Assembly (NCBI RefSeq): GCF_009363615.1 | Contig: NZ_CP045384.1 | Span: forward strand, 1,858,501 to 1,922,500 | Reading direction: 5' to 3' | Length of the DNA: 64,000 bases | Origin: Ruegeria sp. THAF33 | Lineage (GTDB): Bacteria > Pseudomonadota > Alphaproteobacteria > Rhodobacterales > Rhodobacteraceae | Part shown: positions 9,959 to 18,058 of the stretch, one piece after another | Layout: every line of letters starts with the position of its first letter | Position numbering within the stretch: the first letter of the stretch is position 1 | The notes under the pieces: model-generated | Database searches by the model: none | What the model saw: the letters and a program-made list of their open reading frames with translations, nothing else | What the model was told of the DNA's origin: nothing | Made by a program: the position numbers and the translations under genes

Positions 9959-10590
9959 CAGATGCGCACCTCGACCACTGGAACATTAGGTACGTCGCCG
10001 GCCTGGAAACTGGCCACACTGGTCTGGATTTTGTCGGTGTCAAAACGCACCGGCACATCAAATTCAAAACCCGCGGTGATATCGACCTCTTCCGGCGGCG
10101 GGTCCGCAAACGTGACCCTGCCCGTCGTCAGATCAACGTCAAAATCCACGCCCTCGCGGACCTCATCCTGATCCAGCCCCAGACGCACCGTCCCCAATAC
10201 CGGTTTCACGATGGGGCGCGCATAGCTTACCCCGCCCGATTGGTAGGTCTTGATCAACTGGAACTCGGTGCGTGTTCCGTCGCCTTTGGCGATCACCTGA
10301 TCTCCGAAATTGATGTCCGCCGTGGCCTTGCCGGATTTGAAATCCGACCAGTCTTTCCAGCGAAAGCCGAACATCTGACCCTGCCGCGCTTCGAAGAACG
10401 AAATCAGTGTCTCGATATCGTCCAGCGACCGCATCCCCAGCCCCGCATCATATCGGCGACGCGAATGGGCCCAAGGCGTGTTGCGCTCTTCAAAACCATT
10501 GGCCAGCGTCACGATGTCCGTGCGCCGTTCCGGCCCCCCGACCGAGCCAAAGCTCAGGCTGGCGGGAAATCTCACCTCGTGGAAATTCAT
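9958..10590 (-). CDS. GTA distal tail protein, DUF2460 (gp12 orthologue)
   Basis: A 210-residue DUF2460 protein, which caps the tail tube and connects it to the hub and fibres. Recognised from MNFHEVRFP at the start and the long segment with GFRWKDWSDFKSG. AGGAAGCAG precedes the ATG at a suitable distance. It begins 15 bases after the tape-measure gene and its stop overlaps the start of g13. Full length with no odd features. Confidence 0.92.
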   Translation of the reverse strand: MNFHEVRFPASLSFGSVGGPERRTDIVTLANGFEERNTPWAHSRRRYDAGLGMRSLDDIETLISFFEARQGQMFGFRWKDWSDFKSGKATADINFGDQVIAKGDGTRTEFQLIKTYQSGGVSYARPIVKPVLGTVRLGLDQDEVREGVDFDVDLTTGRVTFADPPPEEVDITAGFEFDVPVRFDTDKIQTSVASFQAGDVPNVPVVEVRI

Positions 10591-10605
10591 CTGCTGCTTC
10601 CTGAT

Positions 10606-11268
10606 TTACCTGTTGCGATTGCCGCGCCCCAGCGCGCGGCTCATCTGGGCCGCAATCTGCCCCTGAGAGCGGCGGAACCCCTGCACGTCCGGTGTCGAAA
10701 TGTTCATCACCACATTCACGGCACGCCCGGCGCCCTGCGTCCGCACGCCCAGCTTGCCATCGGCCCCGCGCGCAAGCGGCATGATCGCCTCTGGCCCGGC
10801 TTCTCCCATCAGCCCGGTGCCGCCGCGCATGGGAAACATGGTCGGGCCGCTGACCACACCGCCATTGGCGAAGGGCATCACCCGACCCTGGCTGAAGCTG
10901 CCGCCATCGGCAAAGGGCAGAATTCCCTTCACCAACCCGCCGACCGCGTTGGCCAGCATGCCGCCAAAGTGGTCCGTCACCGGCTTGATCGCAGCCGCAT
11001 AAGCCGTTTGGATCAACGAGTTCCTCAGGATATCCAACGCACCGGAAAGGCTCATCCCATCCAGAACGACACCATCGAAGGCCTTGCGCAATCCACTGGA
11101 CATGCCGCGCTCCAGCGTGGCGACATCCTTGCCGGTCTCTTCAAATGCGGCGCTGATGCGCTTCATCTGGCTGTCAAACGCCGCCGCCATAGTCGCAGCA
11201 TCGCCGAGGGAATCGCCCAGCGCTTCGCCTCGTTCTTGCAGGTCCTCAAACCCGTCACGATCTGTCAT
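10606..11268 (-). CDS. GTA tape measure protein (gp11 orthologue)
   Basis: A 220-residue protein that sets tail length and may line the DNA channel. The N-terminal third is helical; the middle and end carry Gly-rich segments typical of phage tape measures (DGGSFSQGRVMPFANGG, GEAGPEAIMPL). It is short, matching the short tail of GTA particles. An ATG at 11268 with AAGGAG six bases upstream is chosen over a GTG one codon earlier. It overlaps the end of g10.1 by 14 bases. Confidence 0.9.
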   Translation of the reverse strand: MTDRDGFEDLQERGEALGDSLGDAATMAAAFDSQMKRISAAFEETGKDVATLERGMSSGLRKAFDGVVLDGMSLSGALDILRNSLIQTAYAAAIKPVTDHFGGMLANAVGGLVKGILPFADGGSFSQGRVMPFANGGVVSGPTMFPMRGGTGLMGEAGPEAIMPLARGADGKLGVRTQGAGRAVNVVMNISTPDVQGFRRSQGQIAAQMSRALGRGNRNR

Positions 11269-11464
11269 CACGCTCTCCTTGTGTCTTGTCCGGATAGGCG
11301 GCCAGCAAAGCGTCCAACCCCGCCCGGTTCATTGCGGGCGCTCCGGAACCCTGCCCCAGCATCAGCCGCAGCTCTGCCGGGGTCAGACGCCAGAATTGAT
11401 CCGGCGTCAGTCGCAGCCCCAGAAATCCGGCCCGCATCAGGGCAGGCCAGTCGAACCCGCTCAT
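11255..11464 (-). CDS. GTA small tail assembly chaperone-like protein (g10.1)
   Basis: A 69-residue protein between g10 and the tape measure gene. It matches the small second tail-assembly-chaperone-like gene seen in this position in GTA clusters (segment LRLTPDQFWRLTPAELRLML). Its start overlaps the g10 stop as ATGA. In phages this pair of genes is often linked by a frameshift; here the two are separate frames with their own start, so no frameshift is required. Confidence 0.85.
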   Translation of the reverse strand: MSGFDWPALMRAGFLGLRLTPDQFWRLTPAELRLMLGQGSGAPAMNRAGLDALLAAYPDKTQGERDDRS

Positions 11465-11781
11465 GCGCCCTCCGGCACCATGAAGGCGCGCGCCAACAAT
11501 TCGGCTGCTGTTCTGGCGGCCGCCATGGGGCCGCCTTCGATCTCGGCATGCATCAGGTCGGCCCGGGCAATGTTCCAGCCACCGCCCCGCAAACCGGCAA
11601 CGATCAGCGCCAGAACATCCGCACTGGAATACGCACCGCCCTCAAACCGCTGCACCAGCTCAACCAGCGACCCAGCATTCAGCTCCTGCTCCAGCTCCGC
11701 CAAAGCACCAAGCGTCAGTTTGAGCACCCGCTGCTCGCCATCGATGGTCAGCGCCACCTCGCCTGTCCACGGATTGGCCAT
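11461..11781 (-). CDS. GTA tail assembly chaperone (gp10 orthologue)
   Basis: A 106-residue protein of the GTA gp10 family. It probably keeps the tape measure soluble and helps tail-tube assembly. Recognised by MANPWTGEVALTIDG at the start and an ALAELEQEL segment. The ATG lies 4 bases after the g9 stop and the stop overlaps g10.1. No membrane or export signal. Confidence 0.9.
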   Translation of the reverse strand: MANPWTGEVALTIDGEQRVLKLTLGALAELEQELNAGSLVELVQRFEGGAYSSADVLALIVAGLRGGGWNIARADLMHAEIEGGPMAAARTAAELLARAFMVPEGA

Positions 11782-11785
11782 CGGA

Positions 11786-12199
11786 TCAAAGCGCCGTAAA
11801 GGTCAGAGCACCGGCACTGGCCAGGCTCATCTCGTAGGTCGCTTCCCCGTTGTGCGAGCCCGCATACTCGATGCCGGTCACCTGAAACGGGCCTTCTACA
11901 ATCCCGAAATCAGGGATGATGACCTGAAAGGCCGGAGTTTCGCCATCAAAGAACAACTGCCGCGCGCGTTCATCCGTGCCAGCATCCCTGAACACGCCCG
12001 AGCCAGAAATCGAAGCCGATTTGACCCCCGCCCCGGACAAAAGCTCGCGCCATCCACCCTGGCTTTCCAGACTGGTGACATCCACACTTTCAGAATTGAA
12101 ACTTATGCGCGTGGCCCGCAGCCCCGCGATGGTCTGGAACAGGCCGGTACCGTTCATATCCATTTTGACCAACAGGTCTTTTCCGTTCTGGGCAGCCAT
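11786..12199 (-). CDS. GTA major tail tube protein (gp9 orthologue)
   Basis: A 137-residue phage major tail protein of the TP901-1 type, the repeating subunit of the tail tube. The beta-rich sequence, starting MAAQNGKDLLVKMD and ending in an ASAGALTFTAL strand, fits the family. A short gap of 20 bases separates it from g8, where the ATG is preceded by GGAGAG. Full length. Confidence 0.92.
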   Translation of the reverse strand: MAAQNGKDLLVKMDMNGTGLFQTIAGLRATRISFNSESVDVTSLESQGGWRELLSGAGVKSASISGSGVFRDAGTDERARQLFFDGETPAFQVIIPDFGIVEGPFQVTGIEYAGSHNGEATYEMSLASAGALTFTAL

Positions 12200-12219
12200 G
12201 TGCTCTCTCCGTTGATTGC

Positions 12220-12633
12220 TTAGTCATCTTCCACGCGGGCGCGGAACTTCAGGTCGATCTGGCGGATGGTGCCGCCGGTCCCGGTGCGCCGGGCTGAGGC
12301 CCGCTCGAACCACAGCCCCACCAAACGCCCGCGAACCAGGTTGAGTGGCGCGTTTTCCAGCGCGTCACACACCGCGCCGGCCAGTGTTTTGGCAGCACCG
12401 AACCCTGCCTCCTGGGACACCACCGAAACGGTGAAGCGGTGTATCGCGCCCGCGCCTGTTCGGTCCGACGCGTCACGCACCTCTTCGGGGCCCAGCGTCA
12501 CATAGGTCTGCGGCACGGTTCCCGCGGGCACCGCATCATAGATCGCGCCCCCCGATTGGCTGCTGACTGCTGCGTCCGCTGAAAGCTGTTGATACACGGC
12601 CGCCTGCAAAGCGGCAGAAACGCCATAGCTCAT
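12220..12633 (-). CDS. GTA tail terminator, DUF3168 (gp8 orthologue)
   Basis: A 137-residue DUF3168 protein, which ends the tail tube at the head side. Recognised by the VPQTYVTLGPEEVRD segment typical of DUF3168 and by its position between the stopper and the tube gene. The start overlaps the g7 stop as ATGA. Full length. Confidence 0.9.
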   Translation of the reverse strand: MSYGVSAALQAAVYQQLSADAAVSSQSGGAIYDAVPAGTVPQTYVTLGPEEVRDASDRTGAGAIHRFTVSVVSQEAGFGAAKTLAGAVCDALENAPLNLVRGRLVGLWFERASARRTGTGGTIRQIDLKFRARVEDD

Positions 12634-12968
12634 GCCGCCACCTCTTCATCTGCGAAACAGGTCAGGAACTTGCCGCGCGGATCATGTTCGGCCACGGCCC
12701 GGATTACGAAACAGCGATTTCCCTCGCGAAACCGCTGATCTGGCGCGGGGCGCATCGAAGACCCCATGGGCGCACCACGTACCACGATGCGGTACCCAAC
12801 ACGCGACACGGACGCTCCGGCGATCTGCTGTTCGGCGCCACTGCGCGCCGTCACCTCGGCCCATAATGTCCCCATCGCAGCCCATGTTTCGGTATAGCCC
12901 CCCGCCCCATCAGCACTTCGCATCGGCGCCTCCAGCACCAATTTACGGTTCAGATGCGGCGTATTCAT
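12630..12968 (-). CDS. GTA head-tail stopper/adaptor (gp7 orthologue)
   Basis: A 112-residue protein of the phage head-tail joining (SPP1 gp16-like) family, which closes the filled head. The ATG at 12968 overlaps the g6 stop (ATGA), so translation is coupled; the reading frame stays open upstream to 13040, but that part lies within g6. The segment WAEVTARSGAEQ is typical of the family. Full length. Confidence 0.9.
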   Translation of the reverse strand: MNTPHLNRKLVLEAPMRSADGAGGYTETWAAMGTLWAEVTARSGAEQQIAGASVSRVGYRIVVRGAPMGSSMRPAPDQRFREGNRCFVIRAVAEHDPRGKFLTCFADEEVAA

Positions 12969-13564
12969 TGCGATACCCCCGCCCCGAAACGCACCATGCG
13001 ATAGCGCTGGATCAGGCTGGTGACACCAAAGGGCATACATCCAGCGCCCAATGAGGTTTCATCCCGGTATTCATAGTAATGCGCGGCCAGCAGCAGCACC
13101 GCTTGCCCAAGATCGGCGGGCAACCCACCCCAATCCTGCGCCATCCCCGCGACAAACGAAATCTTTACGGAACCACCCGTTTCGATGGCAGGCAGGCTGG
13201 ATCCCAATGGGCGGATCCGGGGCCGCTGACTATCATGCTCCAGGCGATAGGTCGCGGCGTCCGCAACCGTTTCGGCTCCTTGCTTGTCTGTCAGCGTCAC
13301 GGCCTGCACTGAAACCACAGGGGCCACAGGCAGCACTTCGCCCGACGGGTCGCGCCACCTGTTCAAACTCCACGAGAATTCCCGTGTGATCAGAACCGTG
13401 CCAGTGCGCGCCTCGATCGCCGCGATGGCAGCCCGCAGGAACCCCTTCAACACTTCATTCTGCACATCATCTTCGGCAAAGCCCGTGCCCAACCTCAGAT
13501 GCGCCTTGAACTGATCCACCGGCAGCGCCGCATCCGCGATGGCGGTCTCTTCGATCAACATCAT
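12965..13564 (-). CDS. GTA head-tail connector/adaptor (gp6 orthologue)
   Basis: A 199-residue HK97 gp6-like connector that binds under the portal. The start is set by GGAG seven bases before ATGATG at 13564; the open frame continues upstream to 13681 in a stretch without family similarity. Segments LPVDQFKAHLRL and LAAHYYEYRDE are typical. About 170 bases separate it from the capsid stop, the longest gap between cluster genes on the minus strand apart from the insertion. Confidence 0.9.
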   Translation of the reverse strand: MMLIEETAIADAALPVDQFKAHLRLGTGFAEDDVQNEVLKGFLRAAIAAIEARTGTVLITREFSWSLNRWRDPSGEVLPVAPVVSVQAVTLTDKQGAETVADAATYRLEHDSQRPRIRPLGSSLPAIETGGSVKISFVAGMAQDWGGLPADLGQAVLLLAAHYYEYRDETSLGAGCMPFGVTSLIQRYRMVRFGAGVSQ

Positions 13565-13734
13565 CCACTCACTCCGCAATCTCGGACCCCTCCAGGGCCC
13601 CATCCTTGGAAAATGGCGGGCACGCGCCGCCCCACGTTGCTCGGACGGAGGGGAGCAGCTAGACAACGCAGAGGATCTCACTCCGGCCCGCGCCCGCCGT
13701 CCGAGGGGCCAGGGCCCCCCGGATTCAGCCCGCG

Positions 13735-14913
13735 TCAGGCGGTGCCGAATTTCACCAGCTTGATCGCAGCAAAGTCGCTGACATCGCCGCCGACGCGCTT
13801 GGTCGCGTAGAACAGGACATGTGGCTTGGCGCTGAACGGGTCGCGCAGCACGCGCAGATCAGGACGTTCGGCAATGGTGTAACCAGCCTGGAAGTCACCA
13901 AAAGCAATCGAGAAACTGTCGGTTGCCACATCCGGCATGTCCTCGGCAATCAGAACCGGATACCCCATCAGACGCGCCGGCTCACCTGCGGCCAGACCAT
14001 CGGACCACAGGAAGCGGCCATCGCTGTCCTTCAATTTGCGGATCACACCTGCGGTCTTCGAATTCATCACGAAGGTCCCGTTGACCCGGTACTGCGCGCC
14101 CAGCGCATAAACCACATCGACAATCGCATCCGCATCAATACCCGCATCAATACCGGTCGCGACATAGCCAAGGCTGCCCCAGGACCAGCCATCATTCGGC
14201 ACCGCTCGGTGGATCATCAACCCCTTGGGCTTGTCGACGCCATCGCCGTTGATGAATGCCGCCGCCTCGGCGCGTGCAAACTTGTCGGCAATGCGCCCGG
14301 CCAGCCAGCCCTCGACGTCGAAGGCGCTGTCATCCAGCAGACGCTGCGACGCTTTGGGCAGCGCGCTCAGCTCGTGCAGCGGGATCGAGATGCGATCGAT
14401 CGAAGGTGTTCCGGTTTCCGCTGTGGCCGAGTTTTCGTCAGCCCAGCCCGCACCTACATCGGTGTGATCGATCAGCACGTCGAACGAATTTGCCTCGACA
14501 TTCACGACCGATGCAATCGAACGGATCGAGGCGGTCGAGTTCAAAACCGACTTGATCGTCTCGGCAGTCTGCGGATCAACCAGATAGCCACCATCGCTGT
14601 TGACCGCTGTTGACAGGGACTTGGCCTCCATCTCGAGGCCACGCAGCCCGTCATCTTCGCCGGACCGCACATAGGCGTCAAATGCCTTCTGATGCGGGGC
14701 TCCGTCTTCGATCGAAGCGGCAAGATGCGGGCGTGCCGCGATGGTTGATTTACGATCCAGCATGGTCAGTCGCTCTTCTGTTTGTTGCAGTTTGGTGTTA
14801 ACTTCGGCTTTCAGGCCCTTGAATTCATTCACGAAGCCAGCCATCGCCCGCTTCACCTCATGAACCAGGGGCGCACCCTCTCCGGTCAAGGCCGGGGTTT
14901 CGGTCTTGCTCAT
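13735..14913 (-). CDS. GTA major capsid protein (gp5 orthologue)
   Basis: A 392-residue HK97-fold capsid protein. The N-terminal helical part (about 1-95) is the delta-type scaffold that the g4 protease is expected to remove; the shell domain follows from about residue 100. The start is placed at 14913 because AGGA sits seven bases upstream; the ATG two codons earlier overlaps this ribosome site too closely, and the longer frame to 15051 lies inside the protease gene. Segments DGGYLVDPQTAETI and RISIPLHELSALPKAS are characteristic. Confidence 0.94.
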   Translation of the reverse strand: MSKTETPALTGEGAPLVHEVKRAMAGFVNEFKGLKAEVNTKLQQTEERLTMLDRKSTIAARPHLAASIEDGAPHQKAFDAYVRSGEDDGLRGLEMEAKSLSTAVNSDGGYLVDPQTAETIKSVLNSTASIRSIASVVNVEANSFDVLIDHTDVGAGWADENSATAETGTPSIDRISIPLHELSALPKASQRLLDDSAFDVEGWLAGRIADKFARAEAAAFINGDGVDKPKGLMIHRAVPNDGWSWGSLGYVATGIDAGIDADAIVDVVYALGAQYRVNGTFVMNSKTAGVIRKLKDSDGRFLWSDGLAAGEPARLMGYPVLIAEDMPDVATDSFSIAFGDFQAGYTIAERPDLRVLRDPFSAKPHVLFYATKRVGGDVSDFAAIKLVKFGTA

Positions 14914-14947
14914 CAGCATGTCCTGTTCTGAGTGGTTTTGAGGCGCG

Positions 14948-15523
14948 CTAGTTCCGCGCCAGCTCCTGCCGGGCATCGTTGAATACGTCGGCAATACAGC
15001 GCAGGGCTTCCTCGGCGTCAGGTGTCTTTCCCTTCGCCGCCACCCGCGCACTGGGCAGCATCGGGAAGGTCACCAATGACACCTCCCACAGCTCCAGTTC
15101 GGTCAGGACCCGCTGGCCCTTGTCATTTTTCACGGCCCGTTTGGTGCGGTAGCCGATCGACAGACCATCCATCGCACCTGCCCGGATCAATTCTGCCGCC
15201 TCGCGGCCTTTCTGCGTGCTTTCCAGCAGACGCCCCTTGACCCACAGGCCCTTGTCGTCCTCGCGTACTTCGTCCCACACGCCGATGGGCTGGGCCGGAT
15301 CATGCTGCCACAGCATCTTGACGCGCTGCCCCGCCTTGACCAGCCTGTCAAGCGAGCCGCGATAGGCGCCACGCTGCACCACGTCACTGCCCTGATCGAC
15401 CTGACCAAACAGGCTGGCATAGCCCTCGATTACCGCATCATCCGTAACCGACAAACCGTCGCCGAACCGTGCGAACTTATGTTCCAAATCCATGAACTTC
15501 TCCACGTAACTCATTGAACTCAT
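14948..15523 (-). CDS. GTA prohead protease (gp4 orthologue)
   Basis: A 191-residue HK97-type prohead serine protease that matures the capsid. The likely catalytic residues are His74 (LWQHDP) and Ser122 (MDGLSIGY). The ATG at 15523 overlaps the g3.5 stop (ATGA), which fixes the start; the open frame runs on to 15649 inside g3.5, and a second Met lies three codons downstream. The gene is followed by 34 bases and then the capsid gene. Confidence 0.92.
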   Translation of the reverse strand: MSSMSYVEKFMDLEHKFARFGDGLSVTDDAVIEGYASLFGQVDQGSDVVQRGAYRGSLDRLVKAGQRVKMLWQHDPAQPIGVWDEVREDDKGLWVKGRLLESTQKGREAAELIRAGAMDGLSIGYRTKRAVKNDKGQRVLTELELWEVSLVTFPMLPSARVAAKGKTPDAEEALRCIADVFNDARQELARN

Positions 15524-15744
15524 GGCGCTACCACCAAGAGAGATTGAAACGCCTGCGCCAGAATGACCGCCGCCACGCCATAAACCGTCAGCCACAGCCG
15601 ACGCTCCAGCCGTTCCATCATCTCTTCGATCTGATCCAGACGCCGACACAGATGCGCATGCTGGATCTCGGCCACCCGTTCATGCGCGGCCAGACGCAGA
15701 CCCGGCGCGCACTCGAACGAGGGATACCCCTCACCCATCCGCAC
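15520..15744 (-). CDS. GTA g3.5 small membrane protein
   Basis: A 74-residue protein in the position of RcGTA g3.5, overlapping the end of the portal gene by 14 bases and the protease start by 4. A helical, charged N-terminal half (RRLDQIEEMMERLERRL) is followed by one hydrophobic segment (about 52-71) that could span a membrane. The role is not known to me; a holin-like or assembly role is speculative. An alternative Met lies two codons in. Confidence 0.82.
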   Translation of the reverse strand: MRMGEGYPSFECAPGLRLAAHERVAEIQHAHLCRRLDQIEEMMERLERRLWLTVYGVAAVILAQAFQSLLVVAP

Positions 15745-16891
15745 GCTCCGGCAGGCCCAGCAAGGCGCGCTTCTCGGCGTTGGTCAGGAAGTCGGCCCCA
15801 TTGACCCGCGCCCATTGCGCATCCCGTTCTGCGGACAGCGCAGGCACCTGATCCAGGTCAGGCTTCAAAACCAGCTCCTCGCCGGTAAAGCCCGCCAGCC
15901 AGTCCGCCAATGCCGCCGCCACCCGCGTCACCAGGGGCAGAACGGTCAGGCGATAGAACGCTCGGTTGGCCTCCTGATAGTTCGAATAGGTCGCGTCACC
16001 CTGAATCCCCAGCAGCATCGGCGGGACCCCAAAGGCCAGCGCGATCTCGCGGGCGGCGGCTTCCTTGGTCTTCTGAAACTCCATGTCCGAGGGCGAAAAG
16101 CCCATCGGCTTCCAGTCCAATCCCCCCTCCAGAACCATCGGCCGGCCCGCATTGCGTGCCCCGCGATAGTTCGCCTTGATCTCGTCTGACAGGCGCCGGA
16201 ACTGTTCTTCGGCCATCACCCCGTGGCCATCGCCTTTCCAGACCAAAGCCCCCGAAGGCCGCGCCGCATTATCCAGCAGCGACTTCGACCACCGCGACGC
16301 GCTGTTATGTACATCAATCGCCATCGCCGCCGCCTGCATCGGCGAGAACCCATAGTGGTCATCCTGAGGGTGGAACGATTTGATATGGCAGATGGCTTCC
16401 GCCGCAAACCGATGTTTCTTGCCGCCAACCGCATAGTCATACGCCTTGGGCCATCCATCCGCCCCCGGCACGACGCTCATCCGGTCCGAGCGCAACACAT
16501 GCAGCTCAACCGGCAGGCCTTCCTCTGCCTGAACCGCCTCGACATAGGCATTGCCCGACAGCAGCAACTGCCCGAACAAGGCCTCCATCAACTCCGCTTG
16601 CCCCTGCGCCGCATTCGGACGACGCATCAGGGACAGGATCGGATGGGTCTCATAGCGCTGCGCCTGATCCTGCAACACCAACGGCAAAGCCGCCGCCGCC
16701 TCGGCAATCAGCTTGACGGAACGAAACCCCACCGGGTTCCCTGAAAACCCCGTCCGCGTCAGCGACACCGTGTCCCTCGGGCTCCAGGCCACGCGCCCGC
16801 CCGTCTGCCACGCCACCACCGGCCCAGCCGCGCTTGCTTTTGCCTCGGGCGCCGCTTCAGCCGATCCACGACGCAAGAAATCGAATACCAT
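15731..16891 (-). CDS. GTA portal protein, HK97 family (gp3 orthologue)
   Basis: A 386-residue HK97-type portal, the ring through which DNA enters and leaves the head. Typical segments are LLLSGNAYVEAV, SPMQAAAMAID and REIALAFGVPPMLLG. A near-perfect AAGGAG five bases before the ATG contrasts with the coupled starts elsewhere in the cluster. This fits a gene that now starts its own translation unit after the antisense insertion. The sequence is intact. Confidence 0.93.
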   Translation of the reverse strand: MVFDFLRRGSAEAAPEAKASAAGPVVAWQTGGRVAWSPRDTVSLTRTGFSGNPVGFRSVKLIAEAAAALPLVLQDQAQRYETHPILSLMRRPNAAQGQAELMEALFGQLLLSGNAYVEAVQAEEGLPVELHVLRSDRMSVVPGADGWPKAYDYAVGGKKHRFAAEAICHIKSFHPQDDHYGFSPMQAAAMAIDVHNSASRWSKSLLDNAARPSGALVWKGDGHGVMAEEQFRRLSDEIKANYRGARNAGRPMVLEGGLDWKPMGFSPSDMEFQKTKEAAAREIALAFGVPPMLLGIQGDATYSNYQEANRAFYRLTVLPLVTRVAAALADWLAGFTGEELVLKPDLDQVPALSAERDAQWARVNGADFLTNAEKRALLGLPERADG

Positions 16892-17070
16892 CTGTGCTCC
16901 TTTCTGCCGCCGCTCTGCCCGGCTTGTTGAAGGGAGTTATGACGGAAAGAAGTTTAAGCCTCGGGAATGGGGCGTACGGGGGTTGGGCAACACGAGCAAC
17001 CAAAGTGGGTGGCCAATTCCGAATGGATGGCTATTGGTAGAAGTACCGAAAGCAAAGCGGGACCGATCGA

Positions 17071-18039
17071 ATGACCCAGCCAGAATTGGCCATCAGAAAA
17101 CGACTGGAAAGCCGCGCACTCGTGGTAGCAATGGGGGGAAATCTCTTCATGGGTGCCGCAGGAATCCTGGCCAGCATTCTGTCGAATTCGAACGCGATCA
17201 TGATGGACGGGCTGTTCTCACTGATCGGTTTTACTTCAGCCGTTCTCGGCCGAAGGATCAGCCAACGAATTGATGCCGGACCCGACAAGCTACGACCATT
17301 TGGCTATGCCGCAGACGAGGCCATCTTTTCAACACTCCGCTCTCTATCCCTGTTGGGTCTTGTGTTGTTTGCGATCACCAGCGCCCTCAAAAGCATCTAC
17401 AACTATCTGAACGGCCTGCCCCCCGAGCCTCTGAGCTTTGCGCCAATGATCCTCTATTTCTCAGGGATTGGGCTGACCTGCACCTTGCTTTGGGCCTTTC
17501 ATCATTTCACCTGGCGTCGCATCGGACGAAACAGCGCAATCCTGCGACTGGAGGCCAAAGCGGCGCTTTTTGACGGGATGATCACTGCGGCGGCAGGCAT
17601 CGGCCTGGCTGCCATCTACTTTTTCAGGGAAGGACCACTTGCCTTGATCGCTCCGATCGGGGATTCCGTGATTGTCCTACTGCTTTGCCTGCTGGCCCTC
17701 GGGGCGTATATCCGTGAATTCAAAGGCGGATTGGGCGAGCTTGCAGGATTAAGCGCCAGCCCCGCCACTATTGCGACCGCGCGCCGCGCCGTACGCGCAA
17801 CTCTCATTGAAGATGGCGGGCGGATCCGGGATCTGTCTGTTACCAAACTGGGCCGATCCCATTTAGTGACTGTTTACTACGACCCATGTCGTTCCGTTTT
17901 CGCGCACGAAATCGACCGCCTCAATCTGGATTTGATACGCGATGTTCGAACCGTATTGGCCGGGGCTGACGTTCTGCTGATTGTCTCTGAACACCCCAGA
18001 CGATGGCCAGATGAACTCGCCCCTGTCCAAAGCGCTTGA
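17071..18039 (+). CDS. Cation diffusion facilitator-like membrane protein inserted in the GTA cluster
   Basis: A 322-residue protein resembling CDF (zinc/cobalt/manganese efflux) transporters. About six hydrophobic segments fill residues 17-225, followed by a cytoplasmic C-terminal domain. Supporting motifs are SNSNAIMMDGLFSLI (Asp46, in the place of the first metal ligand) and FGYAADEAI. However, the usual second Asp four residues on is Ser50, and in the later helix Asp167 is kept while the His four residues before it is Ala163. Transport activity of the usual kind is therefore uncertain. The gene is antisense to the GTA genes, between large terminase and portal, and by eye less GC-rich than they are. 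It ends 19 bases from the convergent terminase stop. Confidence 0.78.
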   Translation: MTQPELAIRKRLESRALVVAMGGNLFMGAAGILASILSNSNAIMMDGLFSLIGFTSAVLGRRISQRIDAGPDKLRPFGYAADEAIFSTLRSLSLLGLVLFAITSALKSIYNYLNGLPPEPLSFAPMILYFSGIGLTCTLLWAFHHFTWRRIGRNSAILRLEAKAALFDGMITAAAGIGLAAIYFFREGPLALIAPIGDSVIVLLLCLLALGAYIREFKGGLGELAGLSASPATIATARRAVRATLIEDGGRIRDLSVTKLGRSHLVTVYYDPCRSVFAHEIDRLNLDLIRDVRTVLAGADVLLIVSEHPRRWPDELAPVQSA

Positions 18040-18058
18040 TGTGTTTGCCGCACTGGGC

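Noticed and set aside
10240..11799. A 519-codon plus-strand open frame opposite g10-g12.
   Set aside because: It spans four well-supported minus-strand genes and reads as low-complexity basic sequence; a shadow frame.
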